Below, one piece after another: positions 34,656 through 46,136 of a stretch of DNA of 64,000 bases. Under the pieces are notes generated by a model that searched no databases, had not been told where the DNA came from, and saw only the letters and a list, made by a program, of their open reading frames with translations. A program made the translations under genes and the position numbers. How positions within the stretch are numbered: the stretch's first letter is position 1; each line of letters begins with the position of its first letter. The DNA comes from Bromus sterilis (Eukaryota > Streptophyta > Magnoliopsida > Poales > Poaceae): NCBI GenBank assembly GCA_950022295.1, contig OX465600.1, positions 308,770,031 to 308,834,030 on the forward strand, given 5' to 3'.

Positions 34656-35765
34656 TAAGACCCGGTGTTTGATCTAAAACCACTACCCGATACGCTCAAG
34701 TATGCTTATTTAGATGAAAAGAAAGTATATCATGTTATTATCAATTCTAACCTTTCAGGGTATGAAGAAGAGAGATTATTGGAGACACTCCGCAGACACC
34801 GAGGTCCTATTGGCTATACTCTTGAAGATCTCAAGGGTATTAGTCCATCCATTTGCCAACATACTATCAATCTCGAGCCCGATGCTAAACCAGTTGTTGA
34901 TCATCAACGACGGTTGAACCCAAAGATGAAGGAGTTGGTTAGGACGGAGGTTCTCAAAATTCTAGCCGCAGGTATCATCTATCGTATAGCTGATACTAAG
35001 TGGGTAAGTCCCGTTCATTGTGTTCCTAAGAAAGGAGGTATGACTGTTGTTCCTAACGATAAAAATGAACTAATACCTCAAAGGACTATTATTGGATATA
35101 GAATGTGTATTGATTTCAGGAAGTTGAACAAGGCCAACAGGAAGGACCACTATCCTCTGCCCTTTATTGAACAGATGCTCGAGCGGCCGTCTAAAAACAC
35201 CCACTTCTGCTATCTTGATGGGTATTCTGGCTTCTCCCAGATTCACGTTAACACCGCGGATCAAGAGAAGACCACCTTTACGCGTCCTTACGGTACTTAT
35301 GCTTATAGTCGTATGCTTTTTGGTTTGTGTAATACACCTGCTAATTTTCAGAGGTGTATGTCTGCAATATTTCATGGTTTCTGTGAGGAGATTGTAGAAG
35401 TTTTCATGGACGACTTTTCCGTCTATGGAAACTCCTTTGACCACTGTCTCCACAATCTTAATAAAGTTTTGCAGAGATGTGAAGAAACGAATTTGGTGCT
35501 CCACTGGGAGAAGTGCCATTTCATGGTTAACGAAGGGATAGTACTTGGACACAAGATTTCCGAAAGGGGAATTGAAGTGGACAAGGAAAAAATTGAATCT
35601 ATTGAAAGGATGCCCTATCCAAGGGACATCAAAGGTATTCGTAGTTTTCTAGGTCATGTTGGTTTCTATAGAAGATTTATCAAGGACTTTTCTAAGACCT
35701 CGAGACCCCTTACCAATCTTCTCCAGAAGGATTCTCCTTTTGTATTTGATGAAGATTGTAAGTAA
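34656..35765 (+). pseudogene. pol, reverse transcriptase region
   Basis: Open for about 366 codons between two stops. It contains KWVSPVHCVPKKGG, RMCIDFRKLNKANRKDHYPLP and the polymerase core VFMDDFSVYG with FMDD at 35403-35414 (the Asp pair binds catalytic metal). SFLGHVGFYRRFIKDF then marks the thumb/connection. Gypsy-like throughout. It ends at a TAA at about 35763, where the family reads on into RNase H. Confidence 0.9.
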
Positions 35766-36296
35766 GCTTTTGAAGTTCTTAAGAAAGCCTTGATAACTGC
35801 TCCTATAGTACAACCACCTGACTGGAATTTGCCCTTTGAAATTATGTGTGATGCTAGTGATTTTGCTGTTGGAGCTGTTTTAGGACAAAGGGTTTACAAG
35901 AAGATGAATGTCATCCCCTATGCCGGAAAGACACTTGATAGTGCTCAAAAGAATTATGCTACTACCGAGAAGGAATTCTTGGCAGTGGTGTTTTCTTGTG
36001 ATAAGTTTAGGCAGTATATTGTTGATTCTAAAGTTATTATTCATACTGATCATGCTGCCATGAAGTATCTTATGCAGAGAAAGGACGCTAAACCAAGACT
36101 CATTAGATGGGTACTCCTTCTTCAAGAATTTGATTTGCAGATTGTCGATAGAAAAGGAGAAGACAATCAGGTGGCGAATAATCTTTCAAGGATGGAAGAT
36201 ATCCCGCACGATCCTATTCGAGTCAACGACCCTTGGTTTGTAGATTATGCTAATTTCATTCCGACAGTTTCCCAGATGAATAGCTTGCTGTTGTAA
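35766..36296 (+). pseudogene. pol, RNase H region
   Basis: Same frame as the RT after the stop. CDASDFAVGAVLGQR, TTEKEFLAVVFSCDKFR and HTDHAAMKYL are the conserved RNase H blocks of Ty3/gypsy elements, including the acidic catalytic residues. The frame ends at a TAA at about 36294 in a linker where VDYANFI-like text is repeated in the next frame, suggesting a small duplication or frame change. Confidence 0.88.
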
Positions 36297-36299
36297 AAT

Positions 36300-37663
36300 T
36301 ACAATCTCATTCCGACCCTTCGTTTGCATATTATGCTAATTTTATCGTTGCAAAGTTTTTGCCTCCATGTTTTACATTTCAGCAGAGGAAGAAATTCTTC
36401 ACGGATTTGAGGCACTACTTTTGGGATGACCCACATCTTTTCAAAGAAGGTCCAAATGGGATCGTGAGAAGGTGTATACCGGAGCATGAGCAGCAGGACA
36501 TTCTTCGACAATGTCAAGATAGTCCCTATGGAGGACATCATGCCGGTGAAAGGACCGCACATAAAGTTTTACAATCAGGTTTTTATTGGCCTACTCTTTT
36601 TAAGGACGCCCGAAGGTACGTTCTATCTTGTGACAAGTGTTAGAGAGTTGGTAACATTAGTAGGAGAAATGAGATGCCTATGAATTACTCACTAGTGATC
36701 GAACCTTTCGATTGCTGGGGTTTTGATTTTATGGGTCCTTTTCCTCCTTCACACAAGTACACACACATCTTAGTTCCTGTTGATTATGTAACCAAGTGGG
36801 TTGAAGCAATCCCCACTGACAGTGCTGATCACAAGACATCTTTGAAAATGCTCAAGGATGTAATTTTTCCTAGGTTTAGAGTACCAAGGTACCTCATGAC
36901 AGATGGAGGGTCACACTTCACGCATGGAGCTTTTAGGAAAGCTCTAGCCAAGTACGATGTCAATCATAGGATTGCATCACCGTACCACCCTCAAACTAGT
37001 GGGAAAGTTGAGCTCACCAATAGGGAGATCAAGTTGATCTTACAGAAGACAGTAGACAGTTCTAGAAAGGACTGGTCAAAGAAGTTAGGAGATGCTTTGT
37101 GGGCGTATCGAACTGCTTACAAAAACCCCATGGGCATGTCTCCGTATAAAATGGTCTATGGCAAGGCTTGCCCTTTACCACTAGAGTTAGAGCACAAGGC
37201 TTTCTAGGCTGTCAGAGAGCTAAATGCTGACCCAAAGTTAGCTGGTGAAAAGCGTCTCATGAACTTGACTTCTCTAGATGAGTGGAGAAGTGAAGCTTAC
37301 AAGAGCGCTAAAATGTTCAAGGAAAAGGTAAAGAAGTGGCACGATAAAAGAATTCTGAAATGTGAATTTAATGTTGGTGATAAAGTTTTGTTGTTTAGAT
37401 CTCTTTTCAGGTTTTCTCCAGGTAGACTACTTTCCAGACGGGAATGACCTTTTCATATCGAAGAAGTATATCGGTCTGGTGCAATCAAGATCAATAATTT
37501 CGAAGGCACCAAACCTCAAGTTGTGAATGGACAAAGACTCAAACATTATATGGCAGGAGATCCAATCAATGTGGATGCAAACGTGATATATACAAGGACT
37601 CACGAAGAACATGTTGCAGCCAGTTTTAGACTCCGGAAGGAGCAAAATAAAGAAAAGGTATGA
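36300..37663 (+). pseudogene. pol, integrase region
   Basis: A different frame from the RT. The zinc-binding part (HHAGERTAHKVLQSGFYWP ... CDKC) is followed by a TAG, then the catalytic core with Asp in WGFDFMGPF, Asp in LMTDGGSHF and Glu in GKVELTNRE, the D,D-35-E triad. AYRTAYKNPMGMSPYKMVYG follows. A TAG at about 37205 precedes the C-terminal part, which then shifts frame and reads HIEEVYRSGAIKINNFEG. There are at least three lesions. Confidence 0.88.
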
Positions 37664-37784
37664 ATTATGGTAAGAAAACACCGCGGACGTCAATAAAAGT
37701 TTACTTTTCGAAGTTTTTGCAAAATTAGGAAAATTCCAAGCCCGAGTGGAGCCGGAGAGGACCTCCAGGGGGGCCAGGAGTCCT

Positions 37785-37815
37785 CCTGGCGCGGCCCCCT
37801 CCAGGCCGCGCCAGG
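37785..37815 (+). promoter_or_regulatory. Perfect GC-rich hairpin downstream of integrase
   Basis: CCTGGCGCGGCC and GGCCGCGCCAGG form a perfect 12-bp stem around the 7-nt loop ccctcca. It resembles the LTR hairpin in sequence. It lies in the noncoding stretch between integrase and the small downstream frame. Confidence 0.75.
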
Positions 37816-37990
37816 CACCCTCTTGGGTGCCCTGGACTCCGACTCCGACTCCACATAGGCTTGAAAGCTTCCTTCTGTTGCAGAAATTTTTACTATATAT
37901 TTGCCCGGATAGTCCTGGCATCGTATCTCGCGATTTCGCGTGTTTTCTTTCTCGGTCTGTTTCTGCCAGGGTGAAAAGTTGTTGCTAGGG

Positions 37991-38311
37991 ATGTCTTCTT
38001 GTGGCTCAAGCGGAGAGGACTTCTTGGGATGGCGTCTACGTCAAGTCCAGAAGGATCTTAATCAAGGGAAGCACATTGATTGGGCTACCGAAGAAGAAAT
38101 TGCCGCAAGACAAGCGGAGATGGAGCGCTCCGTGAGAGAGGAAGTCAAGACTATTACTGCCCAACAACAAGGAGGTCCAAGCAATCCCATCATGGTGAGA
38201 TCTGTCCAACCTCAATATGATCTTTCTCTTAACCTTTCAGGGCCCTCCACTTCACTTGAAGATCAACGCCCGGTATTTTTCTCTTTATCTTTGTCTTTTA
38301 GAGGCAAGTAG
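37991..38311 (+). CDS. Small 3' frame between integrase and 3' LTR
   Basis: An open frame from MSSCGSSGEDFLGWRLRQVQ for about 106 codons, with a charged helical stretch (EEEIAARQAEMERSVREEVK). It has no signal peptide or membrane segment, so it is not an obvious envelope-like protein. Athila-group elements often carry an extra frame here. The function is unknown, and it may be the first exon of a spliced transcript because a tttcag acceptor-like site lies inside it. Confidence 0.4.
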   Translation: MSSCGSSGEDFLGWRLRQVQKDLNQGKHIDWATEEEIAARQAEMERSVREEVKTITAQQQGGPSNPIMVRSVQPQYDLSLNLSGPSTSLEDQRPVFFSLSLSFRGK

Positions 38312-39465
38312 AGTCATATCATATCTAGGGAAGTTACTTTATGAAATAGGTGTTGCTTTAAGGTCTATCACTCCTTTTGTGGAGAGCTTTGTATCCGTGA
38401 GTGTGGGGTCGTCTATGAAGGAATATTAATGAGAAGTCTATTGGTTTCTTTGCTGCACTCGGTATTCTCTTCATGCAATCGACATTATGAGCTGATTCTT
38501 ATGGGGAGTATTGACCTTATATCAGGTATGGCTTCGAAAACTCTATTTAAATCTTGGCAAGTATAGCTTTGGTCATAGCAACAAGCATGTTTTTCTCAAA
38601 GTAGCGACATAGCCAAAACCTTTGTGTTATTATGCTTGAAGTGTTATGTTGACAAGGAAGACAACTTGATGATTCATGCTAGTTTTAATGTTTATGCTTT
38701 GTATTGCTTTCATCTAAGTTATCATCAATTGTCTGGTCTCTCAAAGCCTTGCTAGCCAAAACTCTGTACTAAGCATAATTATTCTTGTACTTCCATACCC
38801 TGAAACCAACATCTTCCACTTGAGTCCACCATACCTTCCTATTTGTGGTATTCTACTACCACTCCAAAAGTATATAATTTATGTGCTGTCTCTAGATGTT
38901 CAAAATCTTCTGTTTTGTGCCACTGATTCAGCTCATGAGGAAGTGGTGGGTAACCCATGATCTTCTTAATTTGGACAAGTTTTATCTTGGGATGTGCCAC
39001 TGATTCAGCAGTCGTTGACGGATCATGCACCTCCAAAAGGCCTGTTTTTATTCTGTTTGATCTAGAGATGGCACATGAGTTTTCCCTGCTTACCCTTTTG
39101 CATGGGGCTTATCCTTTATTTTGTGCTGAGTCAATCCTTCATACTTCCTTCCTTCTTGAGAGAGAACAGACACTTGATGTTAATAAAGATTCTTGCATAA
39201 AAAGCTGCATTGAAATTTAGCATGTTACATCTTTGTTGACATTATCTCTTGATAAGTGAGTTGTTTGCAAAAGCTTCTGCTTAGTAACATCTCCCTTTGT
39301 GTTAACATGTGCACTTCTTGACTGATAACATGTTCTTTCCAAAGCTTCAACTGGTTCCATTATAAGTGAAAGAGCAATAGTAAAAGTTATTAGTTGTTCC
39401 TTGACCAAGGCTATGTTTGCCATGATTTGATGAGTTCTCCAGGTCCTACTTTGTTATAATTGTTA
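38312..39465. other. Noncoding region of the retrotransposon upstream of the 3' LTR
   Basis: Only short frames. tgccactgattcagc occurs twice (near 38918 and 38996), a local short repeat. In Athila-group elements this interval often contains env-like remnants; I see no transmembrane or signal sequence that supports one here. Confidence 0.5.
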
Positions 39466-39559
39466 CTCCCTCCGATCCATAAAAAGTGTCGCACATTTTG
39501 TACTAAGTTAGTACAAACTTTGTACTAAGTTGGCGACACTTTTTATGGATCGGAGGGAG
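39466..39559. mobile_element. Stowaway MITE
   Basis: 94 bp with perfect terminal inverted repeats CTCCCTCCGATCCATAAAAA and flanking TA duplications (39464-39465 and 39560-39561). The two arms also pair internally (gtgtcgc/gcgacac), so the whole element can fold. This is the Tc1/mariner-dependent Stowaway type abundant in Triticeae. It inserted inside the retrotransposon. Confidence 0.95.
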
Positions 39560-39729
39560 TACTACTTTCTCATAAGGACCTTATGAGTTGAGGTTTTTGT
39601 TGAGGATGCTTCTGTTTGGTGAGAAATCTTGATGCTTCTTGTCCGTATTCTTTTCTCGACGCTTCACTCTCTAAACTTGTGGACAGGTTTACCGAGCTCA
39701 GCAATCGCTTGGGGACAAGCGAGGTCTCA

Positions 39730-39741
39730 GCTTGGGGGAGT
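39730..39741 (+). other. Polypurine tract before the 3' LTR
   Basis: A purine-rich run around gggggag immediately precedes TGATACG of the 3' LTR, the expected site for plus-strand priming. Confidence 0.7.
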
Positions 39742-40235
39742 TGATACGTCCAAAATGCATCACTGTTTTATATTGTAATTTCATCCTATTCATTGATATA
39801 TTCCACTTTAAAGTATTGTTCTTATGTTGTTTTGGCTTGTTTACACAGTTTACAACTTTCCGGTGCCGAAGCAGCAAAACTAGAATTCAGCGGTGAAAAG
39901 TGGACACCAAGTTGCTGAATCAGATCAAGTCCAACTGCGATGAAAATTTACGGGGAGTGTTTTTATGAAAATTGACTTGGGATCACCGAGGATGGAGGTG
40001 AGGGGACCCACCAGGCAGCCAGAAGGGTGCCTGGCGCGGCCCCCCTCCTGGATGCCTGGTGGCCCCCCACGGTGCCCCCTCTCGCCTATAAGACCCCCCG
40101 GGGTAGAAACCCTAAGGATAGAAGAGTTTCCGTGTTTCGCCGCCGCCACGGGGCGGAAACCTATAGAGGAGAAAAGCCATCTCCGGTGGGAAGATTCCGC
40201 CGGGGAGATCACCTCCCGGAAGGGGAGATCGTCGC

Positions 40236-40266
<31 letters not shown>

Positions 40267-42463
40267 GTCACGGGCATCATCGAGATCATCATCAACATCA
40301 TCCCCAACATCAGCACCATCTCCATATCCATCCCATCTCATCTCACAATTGCAACTTGTGTTGTAATCCGTACTATCTATCCTCTCTACTCTGTTGGTGT
40401 TGATTACTACTTTCTGGTGAATGTTATTGAGTTTTATTGGAGAAATATCATTGTGTCCAGATTTTTTGCCACCCATCTATCACCTCTGGTAATGATCTCT
40501 TTTATGTCTTATGAGTAGTTACTTTAGTTCTTGAGAACATTGGAGAAGTCTAGTTGTTAGTAGTCATATGATGTTGAAGTGTTATGTGTTGTTTGATACT
40601 TAAGTTGTGTTGTTATTTCTCTAGTGGTGTTATATGAGTCGAACACTTAACACTTCACCTTTCATGGGCCTAGAAGAATACATTGTGCACAAAGGATGCT
40701 TATGGTGGGTTGCCGGAGTGACAGAAACCTGAACCCCAATTCACACACTTTTGCACAAGGGAGTTATGGACCCTTGATCGTAATGTTGTGGTTAGGCTTA
40801 TGCCTTAATTACTACCTTGTATTTTCGGATGCTTGCAAGGTGCGTAATCATAAGAGTACACTTATCTTAGTCTAGAGAGTAAATAGGATAAAACTACCAA
40901 TTTCGGGGCTAGGGCACAAAAAAACTACCGGTTTTGCTAATCTTCCAAAAAACTACCACTATTTTGGTGGGATGTTCCAAAAAACAAAAGTCACCCAGCG
41001 ATTAAATTTTAACCGTAATTATGACAAGGCTGGCCCGCCCGTCAGAACTAACATGATATAGAATCAACAAAAACTTTGCACTTAAGGCCCCGTAAATAAA
41101 TAAAAGTACGAATAGATCCATTCCTAAGAAATATATTTTTCAAACAGAAAAAAAAAGCAAATTTTTGAACGGAAAAAAATTATTTTCTGCCAAAAAAAAC
41201 TTTATGGGAGGGAAAAAATTGATCTATTTAGGTCGAAAAATAATTTTTCCATAGAAAAACTAATTTCTATTCCCGGTCCAAATATCGTATTATTCCAAAA
41301 AATATATTTTTCCCCAACTTTTCCGTTAAAAAATAAAAACTATGTATAATATTATTTACCCAAAATAAAATTTCGGCCGAATAACTAATAACGTCAATTA
41401 AAAAATATTGTTTGGACGAAAAATTATCAAAAAACTATATTTTAGGGGAAAAGTTGCATTTGCTGGACTGAAATTATTTTTTCCGGGCAAAAATACTTTT
41501 TTGGGACAATATATGGATATTTTGGGACGAAATTATTTATGGGAAGCAAATATTTTTTTGCACTGAAACATTTTTTCTATGGGAAAATCAACTCATTTTT
41601 TCCTCCAAAAAATTATTTTCCGCAAAAAATATTTTTCTGAAAAAAATCCCTCCAAAATATATTTTTTTGGCGGAAAATAAAGAAATTCTGTTCGAAAATT
41701 TATTTATTTATGGCGGGAAATAATTTTTTCCCTTTGTGAAAAATATAGATCAATTTTTTCGCTCCAAAAAAATAATTTTTGGCAGAAAATATTTTTTCCG
41801 TCCAAAAAATTGTTTTTTTCTGTTTGAAAATTATTTTTCTTAGGGATGGATCTATTCGTACTTTTATTTTTTACAGGGACTTAAGTGCAAATTTTTTTTT
41901 GATTCTATGTCATGTTAGTTCTGACTGGCGGGCCAGCCTTGTCATAATTACGGTTAAAATTTAACCGCTGGGTGACTTGTGTTTTTTGGAACAACCCACC
42001 AAAATAGTGGTAGTTTTTTGGAAGATTAGCAAAACCGGTAGTTTGTTTTGTCCTAGCCCCGAAAGTGGTAGTTTTATGCTATTTACTCTAGTCTATAAGG
42101 TATACTAGCATTGATCCACCCACCAACACTTATCAACACAATACATATTACTTGGCGGAGTATGGTGAAGGTAACTTGGCTATCTCTCCCACGTGTTCTC
42201 GAGAACGCTTTAGCTTTTATAAGTTTAGTTCCTAGGCTTATCCTTGTGAAAGGATTGGGCCACTTGCTACTCCTCAGTTACCCTGTTTATGCTTGTCTTT
42301 TACTTTTCTGTTGCTTAAACCAAAAACCCCTAAATATTTACCTTTGATTGTGTGCAGCTTTTCCTTATCCAGTGTCACTTATCAACACCTTCTGCTCCTC
42401 GTGGGATCGACATCCTTATTTATCGAAAAGCTACAATTGATCCCCTAGACTTCTGGGTTATCA
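39742..42463 (+). repeat. 3' LTR, enlarged by a nested Mutator-like element
   Basis: Starts TGATACG and ends TTATCA. Without the nested 1212 bp and its 9-bp duplication it is about 1.5 kb, like the 5' LTR. Compared with the 5' LTR it lacks the right arm of the GC hairpin (after about 40040), has a longer (CAT)n run at about 40235-40268, and lacks a few bases near 42290. Confidence 0.9.
40877..42088. mobile_element. Mutator-like foldback element with long terminal inverted repeats
   Basis: 1212 bp beginning GAGTAAATAG and ending CTATTTACTC. It is flanked by 9-bp duplications TAGTCTAGA (40868-40876) and TAGTCTATA (42089-42097), which differ at one base. The terminal inverted repeats run about 280 bp (to about 41150 and from about 41811) with few mismatches. 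A 9-bp duplication with long TIRs is the Mutator-like (MULE) signature. The A/T-rich centre has no transposase. The 5' LTR lacks it, so it arrived after retrotransposon insertion. Confidence 0.9.
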
Positions 42464-42484
42464 AGAATCGTTTATTGGCGCGGT

Positions 42485-43020
42485 CCATTTGGGGAAGAAA
42501 CACATTCGGTGGGTAAAGGAACTCATCCAATGGATAATGCACCAACACCTCACCCGTGGCATCCAAGGTGATGACGAGATCCATCGGCCATAAGAGGGAC
42601 GGATCAGGGTTATTCTGGGCGGCTTCGAGGAGAACAACGACGACCAAGACAATCATGGTGTGGTGTTCGTATCGAGCGGTACCTCGGTGTGGTTGTGCCG
42701 TGAGGGTGGGTTGAACAATGACTAGCGTTGCGGAGCTCCTCTTTGTTTGACTATGGATCTTACCAGAGAGAGAGAAAAGGAGAAGTAGGGTGGGGAAGGT
42801 TGGTCCAGCAATGACTACTCTTTCCACTTTTTATTGAAATAAATGCTAATCATGCCACCAATGTCAAAGTAGAAACACTTGGTTAATTTGACTCTATTGG
42901 TTTAATTAGAATCACAAAATTCACCCCTAGTCTAGGTGGTCAACTATACGAGTATACCTAGAACAAGTTGACTACCATGGACGCAAAGGCTCGTAGGAAG
43001 ATGGTGTGTAAAAATGGAGA
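42485..43020. repeat. B1 block copy 4, right part
   Basis: The B core resumes at ccatttggggaagaaacac and continues through the (GA)n tract and D. About 30 bp around the usual SPWPMDLV-encoding stretch are missing (gatccatcggccataagagg is contracted). The minus-strand frame reads from 42827 into retrotransposon sequence at 42420. Confidence 0.85.
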
Positions 43021-44219
43021 CAAATTATATTTATTACATGTTCATAATTGTATGATTCTTATGAAAGTACCCATCCTGATGTTAGAGAGATTTCCCGTAT
43101 TGAGCTTCATATTTACACAAAAGCTCTATTAGAATTTGGGATCCTTACCTTCTTGGGGGGGGATTGAAGTGAGTGTTTTCGACATTTTAAGGATTGGATT
43201 TTACAAATATAATAAAGGATGGAAAGAAAAACGACTATTACTACTTGGAAATAAGGAGATTCTGGTGAAAGTTGTTTCCCAAGTCATCCATATGTGTATG
43301 CCCATGTAGGCCTTCGGAATCTTGAAGGGGACATGCAAGGGTGTGGATTTTCTTATTTTATCATTTGGAGGGAGATCATGAAAAATGTTGAAAACATATT
43401 AAAAAGAATTTTATATTAATAGAATATTCATGTAGTTTAAAAATATTCTTATGACATTAAAAATGTCAATATAATGTAACCAATATTAGCATACTTATAA
43501 CAAATCTTTTGCATCATTCATAAAAATGTTTTGACATGTATTTGATAAATGTTTAACACATATTTTTTAAAAGACATGTATTTGGAGAAAATTCATCTCT
43601 TATTTGAAAAAACTGTGTAAGAAAATAGAGTCAAATTAACCACGTGTTAACATGGTTAAAAATACACATCAAAACATTTCATAAATGTTAAACATGTATA
43701 TAATGTTACTTTTTTAGTGGATAAAAATGTTATTGCTCTATAGAATAAGTGTAGACACGTGTTGAAGGCGACAAAAGAAAAAGGTAAAAAATAAGGAAAT
43801 AAATGAAGAAAACAAAGAAGAAAACCCTTTGAAAACCGACATACAAAAAACATTGAATCGACACAACAAGAAAAAAAGAAATACGAAAAAATCCACTAAA
43901 AGCAAAGAAAACCACAACGAAAACGAACTCGAAAATGCACAAAGAAAAAAGCCGCCCTAGAAAATTGCTCCCTTAAAGCATCTACGACCAGTTCCCTCAA
44001 ATAATTTTCGAACGCCCGGGCAAACAATTACACATCTAGTACCATGTTAAGGGCAACGATACCATCTATCAGAATTTTATAAACACTCTTCAGTGAAGAG
44101 ACACGAGATATTCAATCATCGTCATTCTTCTTTGTGACACAATCAAAAGAGCATTTGGTGTTATCAAAATGAAACGGTGAATTCTTCAAGATATACCATG
44201 GTACAAACCGAAGATCCAA
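43021..44219 (+). repeat. E spacer, copy 4, with LINE fossil and the 1.7 kb MITE/Harbinger deletion
   Basis: The LINE reverse-transcriptase fossil lies at about 43075-43385 (WKEKRLLLLGNKEILVKVV in broken frame; G-run of 8). At 44027/44028 the sequence passes from gggcaaacaa of the MITE straight to cacatctagtacc of the Harbinger tail. This skips the interval equivalent to 9518-11230. The tail (44028-44219) then enters C of the next block. Confidence 0.75.
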
Positions 44220-45340
44220 AATTTGTGAGAACATTATATTTCAAAATTTTCAAACATGGTATTTTAATTGTAGTGGCTTTTCAATAGTTTCCAAATATTT
44301 TTTCAATTTACTAACTATTTCAGTAGTTTTACTAATTGATAGACGGATATTATAAAAATTTGAAGCATGTCATTGTTTTAGAGGCAATTGTTTATATAAA
44401 CAATTAAGTCAATTTTAATTGTTTTCACATATCACAATCCACAAACAAATCACCAAACCACAAACCATATTTTTCCCGCAGTAGTAGTTTGTGAGATATA
44501 TTATCAACTTTCACAAATCAGAAAGTTGACTTTATTTCACAAATCAAAAAAGTTGACTTTATTCCACATACGGAATATGTCAGAAAGTAATGAAAGACAC
44601 TAGTCAACTATCTAAATTCTAAGATAGGGCCTCACATTTTGTGGCCGGTGAAAATAAAGAAGGGAGGAACACTACAAATTCTTCAAAGGAGAAGGAAAAT
44701 CACACATATCACCACCACATCGGTAGACGCGAAGAACCGGGGGAGGTCATCCATTTGGGGAAGAAGCTCATCCGGTGGGAAAAGAAACTCATCCAATGGA
44801 TAATGCACCAACACCTCACCCGTGGCATCCAAGGGGATGACGAGATCCATCGGCCATGGGCTCATCTCCATCCTGATCATCGGCCATAAAAGGGACGGGT
44901 CAGGGCTGTGTTGGGCGGCTTGGAGGAGAACAACGAGGAAGAAAACAACCATGGTGTGGTGGTCGTCTCGAGCGGTTCCTCGGTGTGGTTGTGCCGTGAG
45001 GGTGAGGAAGGTGGGTTCAACAATGACAACTGTTGCGGAGCTCCTGTTTGCTCGACTACGGATCTTACCGGAGAGAGATAGAGAGAGAGAGAGGAGATAT
45101 AGGGAGGGGAAGGTGGGTCCAGCAATAACTACCATTTCTATTTTTTTTATTGAAATAAATGCTAATCATCCCACCAATCTCTAAGTAGTAACACGTGGTT
45201 AATTTGACTATATTGGTTTTATGACAATCACCAAATTGACCCCTAGTCTACGCTCTTAACTACACGAGTATCGCTAGAACAAATTGACTACCTTACATGC
45301 AAAGGCTCGTAGGAAGAGGGTGTGTAAAAATGGAGAAAGA
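44220..45340. repeat. B2 block, copy 4
   Basis: Complete C-B-D. The minus-strand frame of 150 codons is at 44683-45135 with MEMSPWPMDLVIPLDATGEV. The (GA)n tract at 45071-45094 has no GATA insert. Confidence 0.8.
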
Positions 45341-46136
45341 AATATATTTATTAATGTATATGTGTAGAATTTAAATTAAAGTATGGGCATTCATACACTC
45401 AATTGCATCCATCAATTACTTGATGCCGTTCTGAGATACGTATCTGTAAAAATTAATGTACGCCATTTATAACAAGATATTCCAAGATTAATGCCGGTGC
45501 ATATGCATTCATGTATGAACACACTTTTTTAACATTAATGGCACTTCATTAAAATATAGCAGTATAGCACAACTTACAAAAGATCTGAAATAAAACATAG
45601 AGATACAACCAAGTCCCTAGACTTTTGCAAGAGCGACCCTCGATAGAAAATAAGAACGCGATCGGGTCCATCTTCTTCTCTTTGGATAATCCTCGCTGGC
45701 GCTGGGGAACAGGCCACTTGGTCCGACGAGGGAGCCACCACCCGTGACTACGTGAAGGAAGAAGCACTGCCTCACTCATTGCAATACAAATTGGCTGCCT
45801 TTCAGCCAAAAAATGCAGCAGCTCGAGGTCGTCTTCCTGGACGGCATGAGAATTACTGCTATATAAACTCGTAATTCGACTGCAGCAAGAACATCTAAAT
45901 GACCAGAGGGGAAGAAGGACCACCAAAGTACCTCTTTCCTTCATGGAACTTGAGCCAAAATTGCAGCAGAGCAAGGACAAGTTCGAATCACCACCCAAAG
46001 AAGAACAAATCGGGTGAAACTTGCTCCATCCCTGCAAACTGCCACCATGACGGCCACAATAGGAGGAAAAGATCATCCGATCAACCCCACCAGGAGAAGC
46101 AAAGCGCATCTAAGCGCAGGAATCACTAGATCCTTC
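45341..46136 (-). repeat. Array spacer A, copy 5, 3'-truncated
   Basis: The T-run is at 45524-45530. The minus-strand frame at 45549-46109 (186 codons) is the longest continuous A-block frame in the array, from MRFASPGGVDRMIFSSYC to the shared C-terminal region. At 46136/46137 about 570 bp are deleted relative to copy 6, so A joins directly to the middle of C. Confidence 0.65.

Larger units (their letters stand above)
31257..42484 (+). mobile_element. Athila-type Ty3/gypsy LTR retrotransposon, degenerate
   Basis: Two LTRs (31257-32767 and 39742-42463, the second enlarged by a nested element) start TGATACGTCC and end TTATCA. The order is primer site, gag, protease, RT, RNase H, integrase, then about 2 kb of noncoding DNA with a small frame, and a purine-rich tract before the 3' LTR. 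Protease-RT-RNase H-integrase order places it in Ty3/gypsy. The tRNA-Asp primer site and integrase text fit the Athila lineage common in Triticeae. Coding regions carry several stops and two frame changes. There is no 5-bp target duplication, and the 3' end is abnormal (see findings). Confidence 0.93.

Noticed and set aside
37991..39461. Envelope-like gene in the retrotransposon
   Set aside because: No signal peptide, transmembrane segment or cysteine pattern is visible. Only a small charged frame of unknown role is supported.
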